DNA of 64,000 bases, taken from contig LR746266.1 in assembly GCA_902729315.2 (NCBI GenBank), forward strand, positions 5,152,259 through 5,216,258, in the 5' to 3' direction. Below the pieces are notes generated by a model that saw only the letters and a program-made list of their open reading frames with translations, had not been told where the DNA came from and ran no database searches. Shown in pieces: positions 1 to 21,096 of this stretch. Each line of letters opens with the position of its first letter. The stretch's first letter is position 1. A program made the translations under genes and the position numbers. Source of the stretch: Spirodela intermedia (lineage: Eukaryota > Streptophyta > Magnoliopsida > Alismatales > Araceae).

Positions 1-260
1 CAAAAATAGCCAGGTAATATGGCCTAATGTATCTCTTATAAATTATTCTACACTAGCATAAATATAATCCAATTACCATGGAAAATAAAAGTCTATAGTC
101 CACAAACATGGAGCAATCATGAGATCAAAAATGGCTACGCAGCAGAAGGATCCAGGTGTTGAAACAATCTGAAGAAGTTTGCATCAGGAAGCTCAATCGA
201 CCAGTGATATACAAGCACTAAACGACAGAAATCTGCGTGCACATAAACAAGAAAACTCAC

Positions 261-1940
261 AATCTCAATTGTCGTCCCTTTGCACTTTCAGAAGCCTCTC
301 CATCTGTAAGAGTTTCGTATTAACCATGAATGCTGAACCATTATAGTCAAAATTAATTAAGTAAAGAAGGTTTTTCGCAACATCAATTTTATTGCCCGTA
401 TAAGAACCTGTCTGAAGAGCTGTATGAACAAACAATGGACCCAAAAAGCTTCCACCAATTCCAACTGACACGACATCCTGTAAGGCTTTCCCAGTGGCCC
501 CAACCTGCCAAAGTTTAATTACGCGTTTAGACACGGTGCACTGTATTCGGGATTAAAAGATATTGTAGCACCCCTTACCCAAGAGCCATTCCTGACACTT
601 TCGGTAAATGATTTGATTTTATCCAAAACATTCCAAACATCTGGGACCACATTATTTCCATTGCTGTAGATAACAGCATCTCTGGGAGCTCGCAATGCCA
701 CATGTAGCACAGACCTATTCTCAGTGCTGTTGATCTGAAAGAGGCCAAAAATGGCAATTAACATCCACATATCTATCGCATGCTCCTCTCATGGAGATTG
801 CAAATTTACACAGTACACTGACCAATTACACAGTACACAGACCTATTATTTTTTTGCATTCTATCAACAAAAAAATAATGAATGAAGATGAACTCGGGAT
901 ATGCACAGATAACCTGTGCTAGATTGCCAGAATAATACCCTATGCTACTGAAATTTATGATACATTGCAAGGAAAAACTCGGGACATTGAATTAGAGTGC
1001 CATCACTGAAACGATTGTTATATGCATTACATATTAATTAGATAAACAATGTCATAGAAACAAAAAAAAAATAGTTAACTGCAGACACTACTCGGTTGAC
1101 CACAATTTCACCCTTGATGAAGTAGAGTCTTTGTCTTCGATGCAACATAATAACTAAAGAGGTGAGACTACATTGCAGGTGTCCTACCCTTTTCGCAGTT
1201 TGCCAGACTATTTAACCTGTGAGCATTCATGGGTCCCATCGTGGTTCATGGGAGGAAACCAGGTCAATAAGTGAAATAGAAATAAGCTTCTTAATAGTCA
1301 ACACCATGACAACATCCCTTTACATCATTTTCCAAAGGACGTCAAATCATCATCACTATTTCTGACAAGTTTTCTCAATAAAACAGCAATAGGTGAATAC
1401 CTTTTCTCCGCTGTACATTTTGTTGATCTTCTCTTTGAGTTGAGCTACCTACATATGGAGAACAGTGACGACTAATTTGTTATTCTGCAGAATCATCGAT
1501 TATAAAAAAATGAATGGAGAATAGAAATCAGACCTCAGCTAACTTGAAGAGCTGCTCCATTGTCTCCTTTTGGACCTGTTGTCGAGAATAGTCCAAAACT
1601 ATCCCATCGTGTTCTCTGCGTAGAGGAGGGTTAGATGAAAGTTAGACAACGTTGTACAAGAATTTCGATATTTTTGCGAGAATATTTATGAGCCGAATCA
1701 ATATTTCTTACACAATCATCGACTTGCATCTTTCCTCATCCTTCAAGAGGTCACGTAAATGATTCTTCTTTATGTCCTCGACGTGGGTCTAAATATAATA
1801 AACGACGAATTGGATGAGAACACCTCTGTTAATGTCGACAGAATCCCGCGATTAGCACCAGAGCGGCGTAGGTAGAGAATTGATCTCACCTTCAAATTCT
1901 TCCACGACTCGGTGTCGCAAATCAGAGGACAGGAAGCCAT
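261..1940 (-). CDS. PGIC: Cytosolic glucose-6-phosphate isomerase, 5' part only (exons 1-7)
   Basis: The enzyme interconverts glucose-6-phosphate and fructose-6-phosphate in the cytosol (glycolysis, sucrose synthesis). Seven coding exons read on the minus strand: 1890-1940, 1712-1788, 1534-1615, 1401-1448, 579-734, 408-504 and 261-303, all with GT-AG borders and consistent phases. The protein starts [17 protein letters not shown], the typical start of plant cytosolic PGI without a plastid transit peptide. It continues through [26 protein letters not shown] and the sugar-binding block [19 protein letters not shown]. The exon 6/7 join restores [14 protein letters not shown]. The next exon is not present in 1-260, so that stretch is intron and the rest of the gene, including most catalytic residues, lies left of the window. 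The ATG at 1940 is preferred because it matches the family start; a TTG 12 bases upstream is in frame but unlikely. The gene looks intact as far as it goes. Confidence 0.93.
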
Positions 1941-2370
1941 CAGTGGCTGCAATCACACCAAAAAGAAACACGACTGTCAACTCGTGAGCCCAAAAGAAAA
2001 AAAAAAATCACGACGTCTAATCCCAATTAAACAGGGAATCACTCTTCCTCTCGATTGCGCCGGAATCGGTGCCTCCGATCGACCCTTCCACCGAATACTT
2101 CCCAGTATTCCCCAAATAAAACAAAAAAAAGAGACGCCCGAGAACGTCGCTTCGACGGGGTCAAAGAGATTACCAGTCGCTGAGTCTCGATCTATGAAAC
2201 ACCGCGAATGTCCGGAGAACCTCCCGGCGCAGATGCCAAACCGGGGGTTAAAACAGGGAGACTTTCAGTTCTCCGCGTCCCAATCTATCTCACCCACCTC
2301 CAAACCAGCGGCGAACCTCATTTACCTTTTTCTTCCTTTTTCTCTATTTTTCAACAAAAAACCAACCGAC

Positions 2371-2423
2371 TCTCTCTCTCGCTCTCTCTATCTCTATCTG
2401 TCTCTCTCTCTCTCTCTCTCTCT
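2371..2423. repeat. (CT)n microsatellite upstream of PGIC
   Basis: An imperfect CT repeat lies about 430 bp upstream of the PGIC ATG. On the gene's own strand it reads GA. Confidence 0.9.
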
Positions 2424-3496
2424 GCTTACGTGGCTACGCCGCCGGGAATACCAACAGCCGGCTGTCCTGACAGACCGACCCATTAGATTCGCGTTTTGTG
2501 GGCCCGTTGAAACCAACAGCCCACTAGAACGGTCAAATGGACCTGTCGTAAATTGGTCCCGCGCGTGCTGTTTTGGCGGACAAGTCAACGCTAATCTGAC
2601 TTGCTCATCCTGGCATCAGAATTCTTTTCCAAGTTCACTGTCCACGACTGCTCTGACGTAACGATTTTATAAACTGGACGTGCGCCGCCATTTCATCTCG
2701 TTGACTTCTAGACGGCGAAATGTCCACGGGGGTAAAAATAAACAGATTAATTAACTGAATTTTATATGAACTGGGTTTTACTTTAATAAATATAATACTC
2801 GTGAATAATTGGATCAATTGGAGGGGAGTTTGTTAGTTTTTTTACTGCTTTTTTAAAGGGCTGTAAATACAAGGCTAACAGTGCATACGTCGTCTATAAT
2901 GATACCACGTTATATTCATATGCTTCTATCGCATTTAAACAAGAAGCTTAATTATGTTTAGGTCCCTGTGGACAATAATTCACAAAAACTATAACTTACG
3001 CCCATGATGATTTATTTTTTTACTTATTGAGAGTTATAGCCTATTTTACTTTATTTTTTAAAATATTATGTTTACAATTATATTTAAAACAATAAAATGC
3101 TTATTTGGTAATTAAAGATGGTCGATATGTTTCAGTAGCATCTGCATATTTTTGGTGTGTTTTGGTTGGTAAAAAAATATTCACAACTACCTCTTAGGTA
3201 TATATATTTACTCTTACGCCATGAAAGGAGGATGTCTCACGAAATGTTATTTTCAATCAATTATACGAATGAACTCCCAATGTCATTGGGGACCTAAAGG
3301 GAAAAAGTAAAAGTATTAAGTATTAGTCCATAAATCTCTTGGTTTACATAGACTTAAACACATTTAATCCTGAAATATATTATTTTTAAAATTTCCCAAC
3401 AAAATGGGCTTGAAAATGAAGCTATCATGAAACTTTATCTAAATTGGGAGACTTCCAGATAGAGTCCTTAATGGTCCTCTAAAGTTAGGCTCTAAC

Positions 3497-3500
<4 letters not shown>

Positions 3501-3553
<53 letters not shown>

Positions 3554-3559
3554 GGAGAG
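3501..3559. repeat. (GA)n microsatellite upstream of DDM1
   Basis: A nearly pure GA repeat of about 59 bp lies about 560 bp upstream of the DDM1 start codon. Confidence 0.95.
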
Positions 3560-4121
3560 CCACAATTTTGAAGGGGTCGACTAGGCCTTTTCGTGGGATT
3601 TAATTTTCAGGGTGGCGTCGGTCCAAATTTCTGTTGCAAGTTCTCCAACGGTCAACTATGGGTCCCACTGGAAATAAAACACACTTCTCATGGGGGAGGG
3701 AGGGGGGGTGGGGAAATGGAGCAGGGCTAATATTGTAAATCCGCTTTTTTCCAGAGTACCACCTACTGCACGATTTTCCCGCCCGTTCGGGCTGCCATGT
3801 TTATGTATATGTTTCTGTCACCTCGTCGTCGCACCAGCCCTACTCTTCGTCTCCCGCGCCGACCAGCCACACTCCACCTCCAAACCCGGAAAACTCCCCC
3901 GTACCTCGTGGAACTCTAGGTAAACTCTGCTCCGGTCGACGAAACTAGCATATCATCTTTATTCATCGTTTTTCTTCTCTCGGCGATCGAGGGAGAGGAA
4001 ACCCTCGCTGATCATCTCATTCAGCTATTTTTTCAACGATATTATTCGTATATTATGTTTATTTTTGTTGCTTCTATTTTCGGTAGGTATTGTCGTCGCG
4101 TTCAGGCGGACCGGGGGGGAG

Positions 4122-10877
<6,756 letters not shown>

Positions 10878-11692
10878 CCAGGTACACAAGATAATCAACT
10901 CCTCTTTTGCCGCCGCCTATGAAATATGTTAGGAAATCCGGGAGTTGCCCCGGCCTTTCCTCGATACTAATTAAGGAAGGTCGATTTTCTGGGAGAAGCC
11001 ATGCTTTCAGTTGCATGAGCTGCTCAGTTTTTGTGAAGATAGCATGCTGTTATTGATTACATACTACTTTAATGAAATGGGTGGATGAAGATTTCCATAA
11101 CCGGCAAACTCACGGTTTCCCAGGATCCCATGTGGCCCTAGCCTCGCATCATCGGATTTTCAAGACATAAGGGGTGAGATTTTACTCTTCATTTCGGCAA
11201 ATCACATGCAAAACTTAGGGAAACCTTGGTATAATTGGTCGAAAACTTAGGAGAGCTATCTTCGGGATCAAGAACTAGGGTAGGCATCTCATTAGTTTAT
11301 ACTCCATTCTCCTGGAAACTCATCAGTCGTCACACGCTGAAGAAATCCCAATAATGGCAGCTTCCAAGGAAATTTACTTGCTCAAGTCGCATTACTAATT
11401 ATTGAAAGCTGGGAACCTTCCTCGACAGAGAATGCGGCTCCGATAGATACCGAAACAACCATAGATTGTCCCTTGGGCTCTCTCTCTCTCTACCGGCGCG
11501 AAGAGGGACGAACAGCTGCCCGGCGGTTAATGTCCCCAAAGGGAAGACAAATTACAGAGTGGAGCCATGCTAATCGCCATCTTTATTCACATTTCTGGAC
11601 GGAGACCGAGGAGCAGGCCAGAGGAGCACCTTCCTCGTTGACTTATTCCCTTGGGTCTCCCCTACAGAGGACGAACCGCCCGCTCACTGTTC
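10878..11692. other. Intergenic region, 3' ends of DDM1 and GH17 gene
   Basis: These 0.8 kb lie between convergent genes and should contain both 3' UTRs. I see no gene, repeat or RNA signature here. Confidence 0.5.
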
Positions 11693-13753
11693 TCAGGCAC
11701 CCGTCCCCGGGTAGGTACACTCGCCGTAACCTACCACAGAAGAAAAGAAGAGACGAAGGAGCACCAGATCAGTATCAAGAAGGCGGCCGGCCTCAGCAAG
11801 TCAACAACGAAGGGGAGCCATCCCAGCCACCGGCGGACGGGGGAGGAGGGCGCACTTGGGTCGGTGGTCGTGACAGTGGCCGTCTGCTCGTAGTTGCAGC
11901 TCCCGGGGTTCTTCCCGGAGACCTGGTAGAGCAGGTTCATGGCGTAGCCGGCGTGCGACGCCACCGTATTGGGGTTGTAACAGGCGCCGCCGGGCTGTAT
12001 GGGGGCGCAGTCCACCGGCGGTTGCCCGCAGGCGTAGTCCAGGTTCCCCTGCAGCTGCTGCTCCGTCACCCCCGGCTTCGGCATGCACCAGTCCGCCGGC
12101 TTCTTCCTCGCTGGCGCCGGCGTCGGGCTCGTCTGTTCCACAACAATGAGACATCAGTTCGCCAGAGGAGGAGAAAGAAGCAGAGCTGAGAAGAGGAGGT
12201 TTTGCACCTTGCCCTGGGAGGACTTGGCGAGGCCGGCGTCGTAGTTCATCGAGAGGTCACCGGGGCGATAGAGCCCAAAGGAGCGCTCTGAGGCGGGGCC
12301 GGGCTTGAGGTTCTCGTCGTACAGCGCGAAGAGGTACGTCTCCACGGGTTTCCCTGGCATCAGCGGCGTCCCAACCATGGAGCGGAGGTGCGCCACCAGG
12401 TTGCTGGTGTAGGCCCGAGCGTTCTCCACGCCGGCGCCGGCCTCGCTGGGGTCTCCATTGTAAGGCCAGCCCGTCTCGGCGACGACGATCTCCACGCCGG
12501 TGAATCCCTCGCGGTCCACCGCCGAGCGGACGGCGTCCACCTGGGCGTCGAACATGTTGGTGTAGGTCTTCTTCGAGCCGTCGTCGAAGCGGCCCTGGTT
12601 CGGCTGGAAGAGGCAGAAGGCGAGCGTCTCGGGGCGAGGGTCGCTCTGGTAGGCGAAGAAAGGATAGGGATTGATCATGAAGGGCCCACCCGTCTGCTCG
12701 AGGAAGCTGAGGACCCCCCGCAGGGTGTTCCCGTGGGCCGGATCGAAGGCCCCGGCCGAGGGCGGCGCCGACTGCGCCAGCACCGACATAGGGTGCACCG
12801 TGGAGACCTTGATCTTGCCGGCGAGCGACTTGGCGGCCAGCGCCAAGCGGAGGTTCTGCATGGCCGGGAGCAGCTGGGCGGCCAGCGCGGCGTCGCCGTA
12901 GAGCAGGACCTCATTGCCGACCGAGATGGTGGAGATGGCGGAGGCCGGGAAGTAAGGAAGGACGTTGGCGGCCACCCACGCGGCGGCGGCGCTTGGGTCG
13001 CCGGCGAGGGACGGGATGTCCCCATTCGCGGTGGCGATCACGAGTGAGATGTTGGTCCCCGCCAGCGCCTGGATGACGGCGGGGTTGGCGCCGTACAGTC
13101 GGATCTTGGAGATGGACGTTGACTGGAGGAGCTTCGCCGTGTCCGCCGGCGGCGGGAGGTTGTTCGCCACCTCCCCATAGTTGACCCCGATGAAGCTCTG
13201 CGACTCTGGAAGGAAGAACACGAAGCGGAGAGATTCCTCTTTGTCAGCTATGATGATAATTTAGACCCATATGGACCTCGAAATCCCCACCGACACGACT
13301 CCCAACAGTGACGGACGCCGTCGCTGACTACGACTCGGAAAGAAACTCGTCGTCGTCGCCTTCCGGACGTCTTGCTTTCACTCGAGCCGCCGCCCTGCTT
13401 TCAACGCGGGTTCTCCCAGAGCAGACGCAACCTTTTTACTTTGACGAACGAAACCAAAACCAGGAAACGGAGAAGCGCCTCCCCTTCCCCTCTCCTTTCG
13501 ATTCCTCATTTCAAGGCCCCTACCCGGAATCACAATTCCGGCGCCAAGGCCGAATGCCCCGGCGAGCCTTGCCGAGCACCAATCTTCCGCAGGCAACGGC
13601 CTTGGCGAGAGATGAAATCAGAGCAAAGCTGAGGCACGGATGGAGAGGGAGCTGGAGCTTACTTGCGGAGGACACGGAGGAAGCGAAGACGAAGAAGAAG
13701 AAGCCAATTGCCGCAGAGGAGCTCCCAAACCAGAGGTGACTCTTCCCCTCCAT
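11693..13753 (-). CDS. Glucan endo-1,3-beta-glucosidase (GH17) with C-terminal CBM43/X8 domain
   Basis: This is a secreted wall enzyme predicted to hydrolyse beta-1,3-glucan (callose). Four exons on the minus strand: 13663-13753, 12208-13205, 11856-12132 and 11693-11730, coding about 467 residues. Exon 1 is a signal peptide with a hydrophobic FFFFVFASS core, and the mature protein begins near QSFIGVNYGEV. The GH17 barrel shows the acid/base Glu in ISVGNEVL and the nucleophile block VVAETGWPYNGD. Exon 3 opens with a Pro/Ala linker and then the CBM43 motif ADWCMPKPGV with LDYACG, DCAPI, GACYNP and SCNYE. The short exon 4 (TAG acceptor at 11731-11732) supplies YGECTYPGTGA and the sixth cysteine. 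Reading through its intron instead would give a false hydrophobic tail. With exon 4 there is no GPI-type C-terminus. Exact family member not assigned. Confidence 0.9.
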
Positions 13754-15244
13754 GTGAGCAGCAGCCCGCTTATCCGTGGGCTCTCGGACGCCGAGGGAAT
13801 CGGGAAGCAGGAGGTAGAAATAGGCGGCTGCCGAGCAAGAAAGACGAACTCGCTTGAGCAGGCCCACCATCGTAAATAATGTATCCGTTAATTCATTTAC
13901 CGATAATGAAAACCGTTCGGACTGGCTCTCCCTCTCCCAGCCTCCAAAAGGCGGCTACGGCCGCCGACCACAAGAGCAATTCTGAGGGCACTGTGGTCAT
14001 TTATTAGCATTTAGGAATGTCAAGATCTTGACAGGTGGGTGACCGTAACTCTGTGGGTCCAGATGGCCAAAAGAAGCAACTTTTTCGATGCGTCCACGAG
14101 GACCGTTGGATCTTCGATCCACGGAGAGAAGTGAGCTCCACGCGGAGGAGCCCAGCCTTTAGTTGGCCGGCGGCCGCACCAATTCTCCACTTCGCGATTT
14201 TTACCGTCCCATCAGTTAAAATTAACCACGAAATTATGAGATATATTCTTAGCGTTGACTCCAAATAATTGACTTCTCAGTGTTGACCCATCCCACATCG
14301 ACTCGGCTTTCGCCCGCCCCCTTCCTCTACTTGCGGGTGACTAGGGTGAAGGGGAGAGATGACGGCGGAGCTGGTGGTGCAGCTGCACCGCCTTTGAGTA
14401 TTCTTTTTTTTTCTCGCCCGGAAATCTGGTCTCTTCGTCTTCCGGTAGGAGACGGTGAAAACGGAGAGCTGAAGCTGTTGACGTCCTACCGTCAGGAAGG
14501 AAGAACGCCGGCGGAAAAGACGGAGGCCCGGTAGGTCGCCGGGGGGTTTTCTTGACGGCGGAGGCCGGAGATTCCTTGCCCTCCCTTGCTCCGATTCTCA
14601 ACCACTTAGGAACCGTAGAAATAAAAAAAAATAAATCAGGGGTATAAAGTATTTCCCTGAATTTTGGGTGTTTTTAACGTATATATATTTTGTTCACATT
14701 TTTGTTTTATTTGACAGAAATAATCATTTTTCACGTGCCAAACAGTGATTCACTCTGGGAAAAAAAATCCTGGCCCTCTTTTTTATATTGGGCCGTCGTA
14801 GTGTTGGTCTGGATTTATGGGCCCGTTAAGGCCCATTTTGCAGTGTCGGTGCCACTATCGAAATCTATTGGGCATATCTTTAATTTTTTTTAAAAATGAT
14901 ATCGTTATAGAATTTTTTTTAACAGGATCTCTTGTTTTTTCTGCAAACTCTAAATCAGATTGTTGAACAAAAGAATAAGAATATTGTAACTGCGTTTTAA
15001 AATATTTTTTCGAGGCCGCTTCCATTAATGGGACTGGATTCCCGGTATGGGGCCCATTTATATATCAGCAATCGGCCCATCGGAGGCCCGCGAAGCGGGT
15101 GGAGGAGTCCTTCCTTGGAGATGAGGTGGTGCCTGTGGTGCGGAGCTCCTCTGACGGCGCTCAGATGTCAGGAAAAAAACCCTTTCGGCGGGAACGGAGA
15201 CATCTCGAGCTATTCAACGGTCAGGTTGCGGGGAGAAGCCGGCC

Positions 15245-15246
<2 letters not shown>

Positions 15247-15280
<34 letters not shown>
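15247..15280. repeat. (CT)n microsatellite
   Basis: A pure CT run of about 34 bp in the GH17/DWF4 intergenic region, shortly downstream of a GGCCCA-motif group. Confidence 0.95.
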
Positions 15281-15281
<1 letters not shown>

Positions 15282-15460
15282 GATGCCATTCTGAATCAAG
15301 GAGCATGCCGACACTCTCCCTTGTCAATTTGCGTTTGAATGCCTTGTTCGGTTGCTCCACCGTCTTCCGATGATTCCAAGCTCCCCCTCTGACGGCTCTT
15401 CAGACTGTCAGGCCGAACGATGGCGCGCCCTTTTTTGGCAGGGGAGAAAGAAATCCAGAG

Positions 15461-15481
15461 TTTTTTTTTTTTTTTTTTTTT
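15461..15481. repeat. Poly(T) tract
   Basis: Twenty-one consecutive T residues in non-coding DNA. Confidence 0.95.
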
Positions 15482-15784
15482 ACCGGCCGATTAGGGTCTT
15501 CCGCTCTGTTGCTCCTCTGGTGGGGAAGGGGCGACCTCAATCCCCTTCCTGTGTTCTTCGTGAACTCCGAACCTGCCATGTGGGTTCAATTATTTCGTTG
15601 GATGGGAGCCACCCAGAGGAGGATTCCCCATCTCCTTCTGTGATCCGGGTCCAGAGAGTTCATGTCTGTTCGGAACCATCGAGGTGGAGAAGGAACAGTT
15701 CTTCCCTTCTTCCCTCTTTCTCTGCCCCCCTGTTCCCTGGCGTGTGCTCTCACTTTCCTTGCTGCCGATCAGAAAAGCGTTTTT

Positions 15785-15824
15785 AGAGAAAGAAAGAAAG
15801 AAAGAAAGAAGGAAAGACAGAAAG
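15785..15824. repeat. (GAAA)n microsatellite
   Basis: An imperfect GAAA tetranucleotide repeat of about 40 bp. Confidence 0.9.
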
Positions 15825-15890
15825 GTGGGCTCTTTGTCGGCAGAGCGCACATGGAACCGTCTCCCCTCTGTACGAAATCCGCAGGTAGAT

Positions 15891-15916
15891 CTCTCTCTCT
15901 CTCTCTCTCTCTCTCT
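15891..15916. repeat. (CT)n microsatellite
   Basis: A pure CT run of 26 bp. Confidence 0.95.
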
Positions 15917-16270
15917 GCCCTTCCCTTCCAGGAAAGATGGGGAGGTGTGGGATGGGGATGGGGGGCCAACATCCTCTGCCAAACGATGTCAGTCGCTCTC
16001 CCCAAGTGTTTCGCCAGCGGAAGACCATCTCCCCACGCTCTCTTTTGATCGATCTGACCGGCGGGCCGTCGCTGGCCTGTCGAGTCCCGAACCAATCAGA
16101 TGAGGCTGCACGGGCGTGGACTGGCGCCACCTTTTCTGGCCCGTCCTCTCTGCCGGCGAGAAAAACCGTCGCTCGGCCATTCCCGGCTTCCAGTTTGGGG
16201 CTCCCCGCAGGATTGGGCTACACCTTGCTCCGGCGCTACCTTCCGCGGCCGCTAGCTGGGGCCCGGTTTC

Positions 16271-16272
16271 GG

Positions 16273-16303
<31 letters not shown>
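16271..16303. repeat. (GGC)n trinucleotide repeat
   Basis: A GGC repeat of about 33 bp in a highly GC-rich non-coding stretch. Confidence 0.9.
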
Positions 16304-16304
<1 letters not shown>

Positions 16305-17345
16305 AATTCACGCCCGCGGAGAACCCTCTGGATCAAAAGACGAGTCGGCAGCTCGTCCAAGAAGCCATCATTCGGCAAATTCCATCTTTAGGGGGCGGGG
16401 GGGGGGGGCGTGTAGGCCCATGACGCGGCTTGAAAAGTCGTCGTCGTCTCGTAGGCGGTGATATGGACAGGGGAGGGGAAGAGGTCCTCGAGCGGCGGCA
16501 TTCAAGGCACAGACCCATCACCTCCCCTCCCCTGCACATGACATCAGAGCTTCCCACGGCGAGCAGAGACCGGGGCGGCCTCCGGATAACTCTAGGCGAA
16601 GACACCCGAGTCCTTGTGTCAAAAAAGCCAGAATCCGGAGCCCACCTGGACCACCGCCCCCCCCCGGCGGGTCCTTCCGCAATGACTGCCAGGACCCTCC
16701 TCCGGCGGTGAAGGCCACCACCACCTCGATTCAGAGAACGTCCCGTCCCATCCCATCCCAGATTAGAGCCGGGAAGGAGAAGGAGAAGCAGGAGGAGACC
16801 GCCGAGTCCATCGTAGGCCTCACGGGTCGCATCCATTCAATCTACCACCAACTCACCCGTTCATTCCCCGTCAATCAAATGTACGCCCCAGGGGGGGAGT
16901 CTGCGGCAACAGTCAGTCGCCAACTCGGCCGCCGGTGGCGTGGTCCTCCGCCTCCCCGCGCCGGGCCTACGCCGCCGTACACGCCGGGGCACGCGCTGAG
17001 CGTAGGCCGCGGCGACGCCTCGGGCCGCCAGCCCGCGTGCTGAATCAATGCCGTCGCACGGCCGGGCGGCCCGCTGATGCCGGCACTCGCTCAGCCCACG
17101 AGGGGCAATCATTGGCACGCCGATGTGGGCCCCACTGGCCACCCGCACGGGCGCCTGGCGCGGCTCCACACCCCCACGCGCGTGAAATTACCGCGCCGGC
17201 CCCTCCAACTACACCGCATCTTCGTTCAGCCACGCCAACTGTTCGCCGAGAGCGACGCCCGAATATAATACCTCAAAGTTGGCGCATCGCATAGACTTTA
17301 CATACACAGACGCAACATAGTTTTTCATATTTGCAAGCGGGGCAG

Positions 17346-17351
17346 CACGTG
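17346..17351. promoter_or_regulatory. G-box (CACGTG) in DWF4 upstream region
   Basis: A perfect CACGTG palindrome about 590 bp upstream of the DWF4 ATG. G-boxes are bound by plant bHLH/bZIP factors, including regulators of brassinosteroid and light responses. The motif is seen; its use is inferred. Confidence 0.45.
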
Positions 17352-17535
17352 GGGGGCAGGAAGTGGTTCAATCAGGAGGCGACACGGGGCGCGGGGGACC
17401 TGACTGGACACCACCACCCAGATCAAAAAGCTAGAACATACGACGGGTAATATTATATCCATGTGTGATGTAAGTTGTACTTTGGGGACAGGGGGGCTTA
17501 TCGATTGGAATGATGACGATGATGGAGCTCGGGAG

Positions 17536-17541
17536 CACGTG
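17536..17541. promoter_or_regulatory. Second G-box (CACGTG) in DWF4 upstream region
   Basis: A perfect CACGTG about 400 bp upstream of the DWF4 ATG, flanked by further ACGT cores within 50 bp. Confidence 0.45.
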
Positions 17542-17851
17542 GCCACCATCACCGACGTGGAGACCCCCCACGTTCCCCTCCCGATCACGGCTTTAGACCA
17601 TAGTCCAAATCTTGTTTTGACCAAAGTCCCCCGACAGATTAATGGGTAGGTGGGTGGTTTAGCCGCTTAATATATATGTATATTGGGTGAGGTGGTGAGA
17701 TGAGGTAAAAGGAGAGAGAAAGTTGAGGAGGAGTGTTACATTAAGTGCCCACCAATGCTGCCCATCTGTTCTAGACCATAACTCTGCACATGCGGACATA
17801 AAGCTCGGAGAGGGCTCTCCGGACATTTCACACCGGCGCCAATCCGAGGGC

Positions 17852-17858
17852 TTTATAA
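17852..17858 (+). promoter_or_regulatory. Probable TATA box of DWF4
   Basis: TTTATAA lies 80 bp upstream of the ATG, with a CCAAT motif at 17839-17843 just before it. If used, the 5' leader would be only about 50 bp. Confidence 0.5.
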
Positions 17859-17937
17859 GGAAAACCCGAACTAAGCGTCCGTTGGTCGGTCGCCTTGCCG
17901 CACGGCGGAGGACAGGAAAAGCAGGCGAGTTGCGTCC

Positions 17938-20761
<2,824 letters not shown>

Positions 20762-21096
20762 TCGCCGCCAAATGTTCCGTTCCCCTGCCGGCGAGGGGGA
20801 TCATTTTTCGTCTCCCGCCGGCGGCGCTCTGGGGGAAGCTCGCCGGGGCTCCGCCGGTGGAAGAGGGAGAATCTTCGCGGTAAAGGATAAGAAAGGTCCC
20901 GGTGGGGATGACTGAGAATCCTTCCACCCCTTGCAATCAATGCCCGCGGAGAACTCGCTCTTTTATCTGTGGCCGGACGTCGAGGAAGACTTGCGGACAG
21001 TGGATTCTCTCTCCTCTGTCTGTCTCTCGTAAGAAACACATCTACATGTACATCATGCCTGAACAAGACTAATGAAAACAATCTTCTTGAGATCCA

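Larger units (their letters stand above)
1941..4121. other. Divergent intergenic region between PGIC and DDM1
   Basis: This stretch separates two head-to-head genes and should hold both promoters and 5' leaders. The PGIC side (1941-2650) is mixed composition with a pyrimidine tract; the middle (2650-3480) is AT-rich with no open frame of interest; the DDM1 side carries a long GA tract. I see no gene here. The open frames at 1912-2661 and 2208-2486 are largely simple-repeat translation (Ser-Leu runs). Confidence 0.6.
13754..17937. other. 4.2-kb divergent intergenic region (GH17 / DWF4) without a recognised gene
   Basis: The stretch is divided into AT-rich (14,600-15,000) and very GC-rich (15,500-17,250) parts. 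It carries several microsatellites and a group of GGCCCA/TGGGCC motifs at 14789, 14818, 14830, 15051 and 15074. Many long open frames occur in 15,000-17,300 on both strands, but they overlap one another, are full of simple-repeat translation and match no family I know. The last 600 bp form the presumed DWF4 promoter. An unrecognised gene in 15.1-17.2 kb cannot be excluded. Confidence 0.45.

Noticed and set aside
2208-2486. Frame with Ser-Leu repeats upstream of PGIC
   Set aside because: It is a translation of the CT microsatellite.
11731-11855. Hydrophobic C-terminal tail of the GH17 protein as a GPI-anchor signal
   Set aside because: It is intron sequence in the preferred model; splicing to 11730 restores the conserved CBM43 ending.
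11473-12189. Long plus-strand open frame across the GH17 3' region
   Set aside because: It lies antisense to the CBM43 exon and owes its length to GC-rich codons on the other strand; no family resemblance.
12388-13047. 219-codon plus-strand frame in the GH17 gene
   Set aside because: Antisense shadow of the GH17 catalytic exon, which has clear motifs on the minus strand.
15352-16836. Many overlapping long frames on both strands
   Set aside because: They contain translated microsatellites (Ser-Leu, Arg-Glu runs, poly-Ala/Arg) and no conserved motif; GC-rich non-coding DNA explains them.
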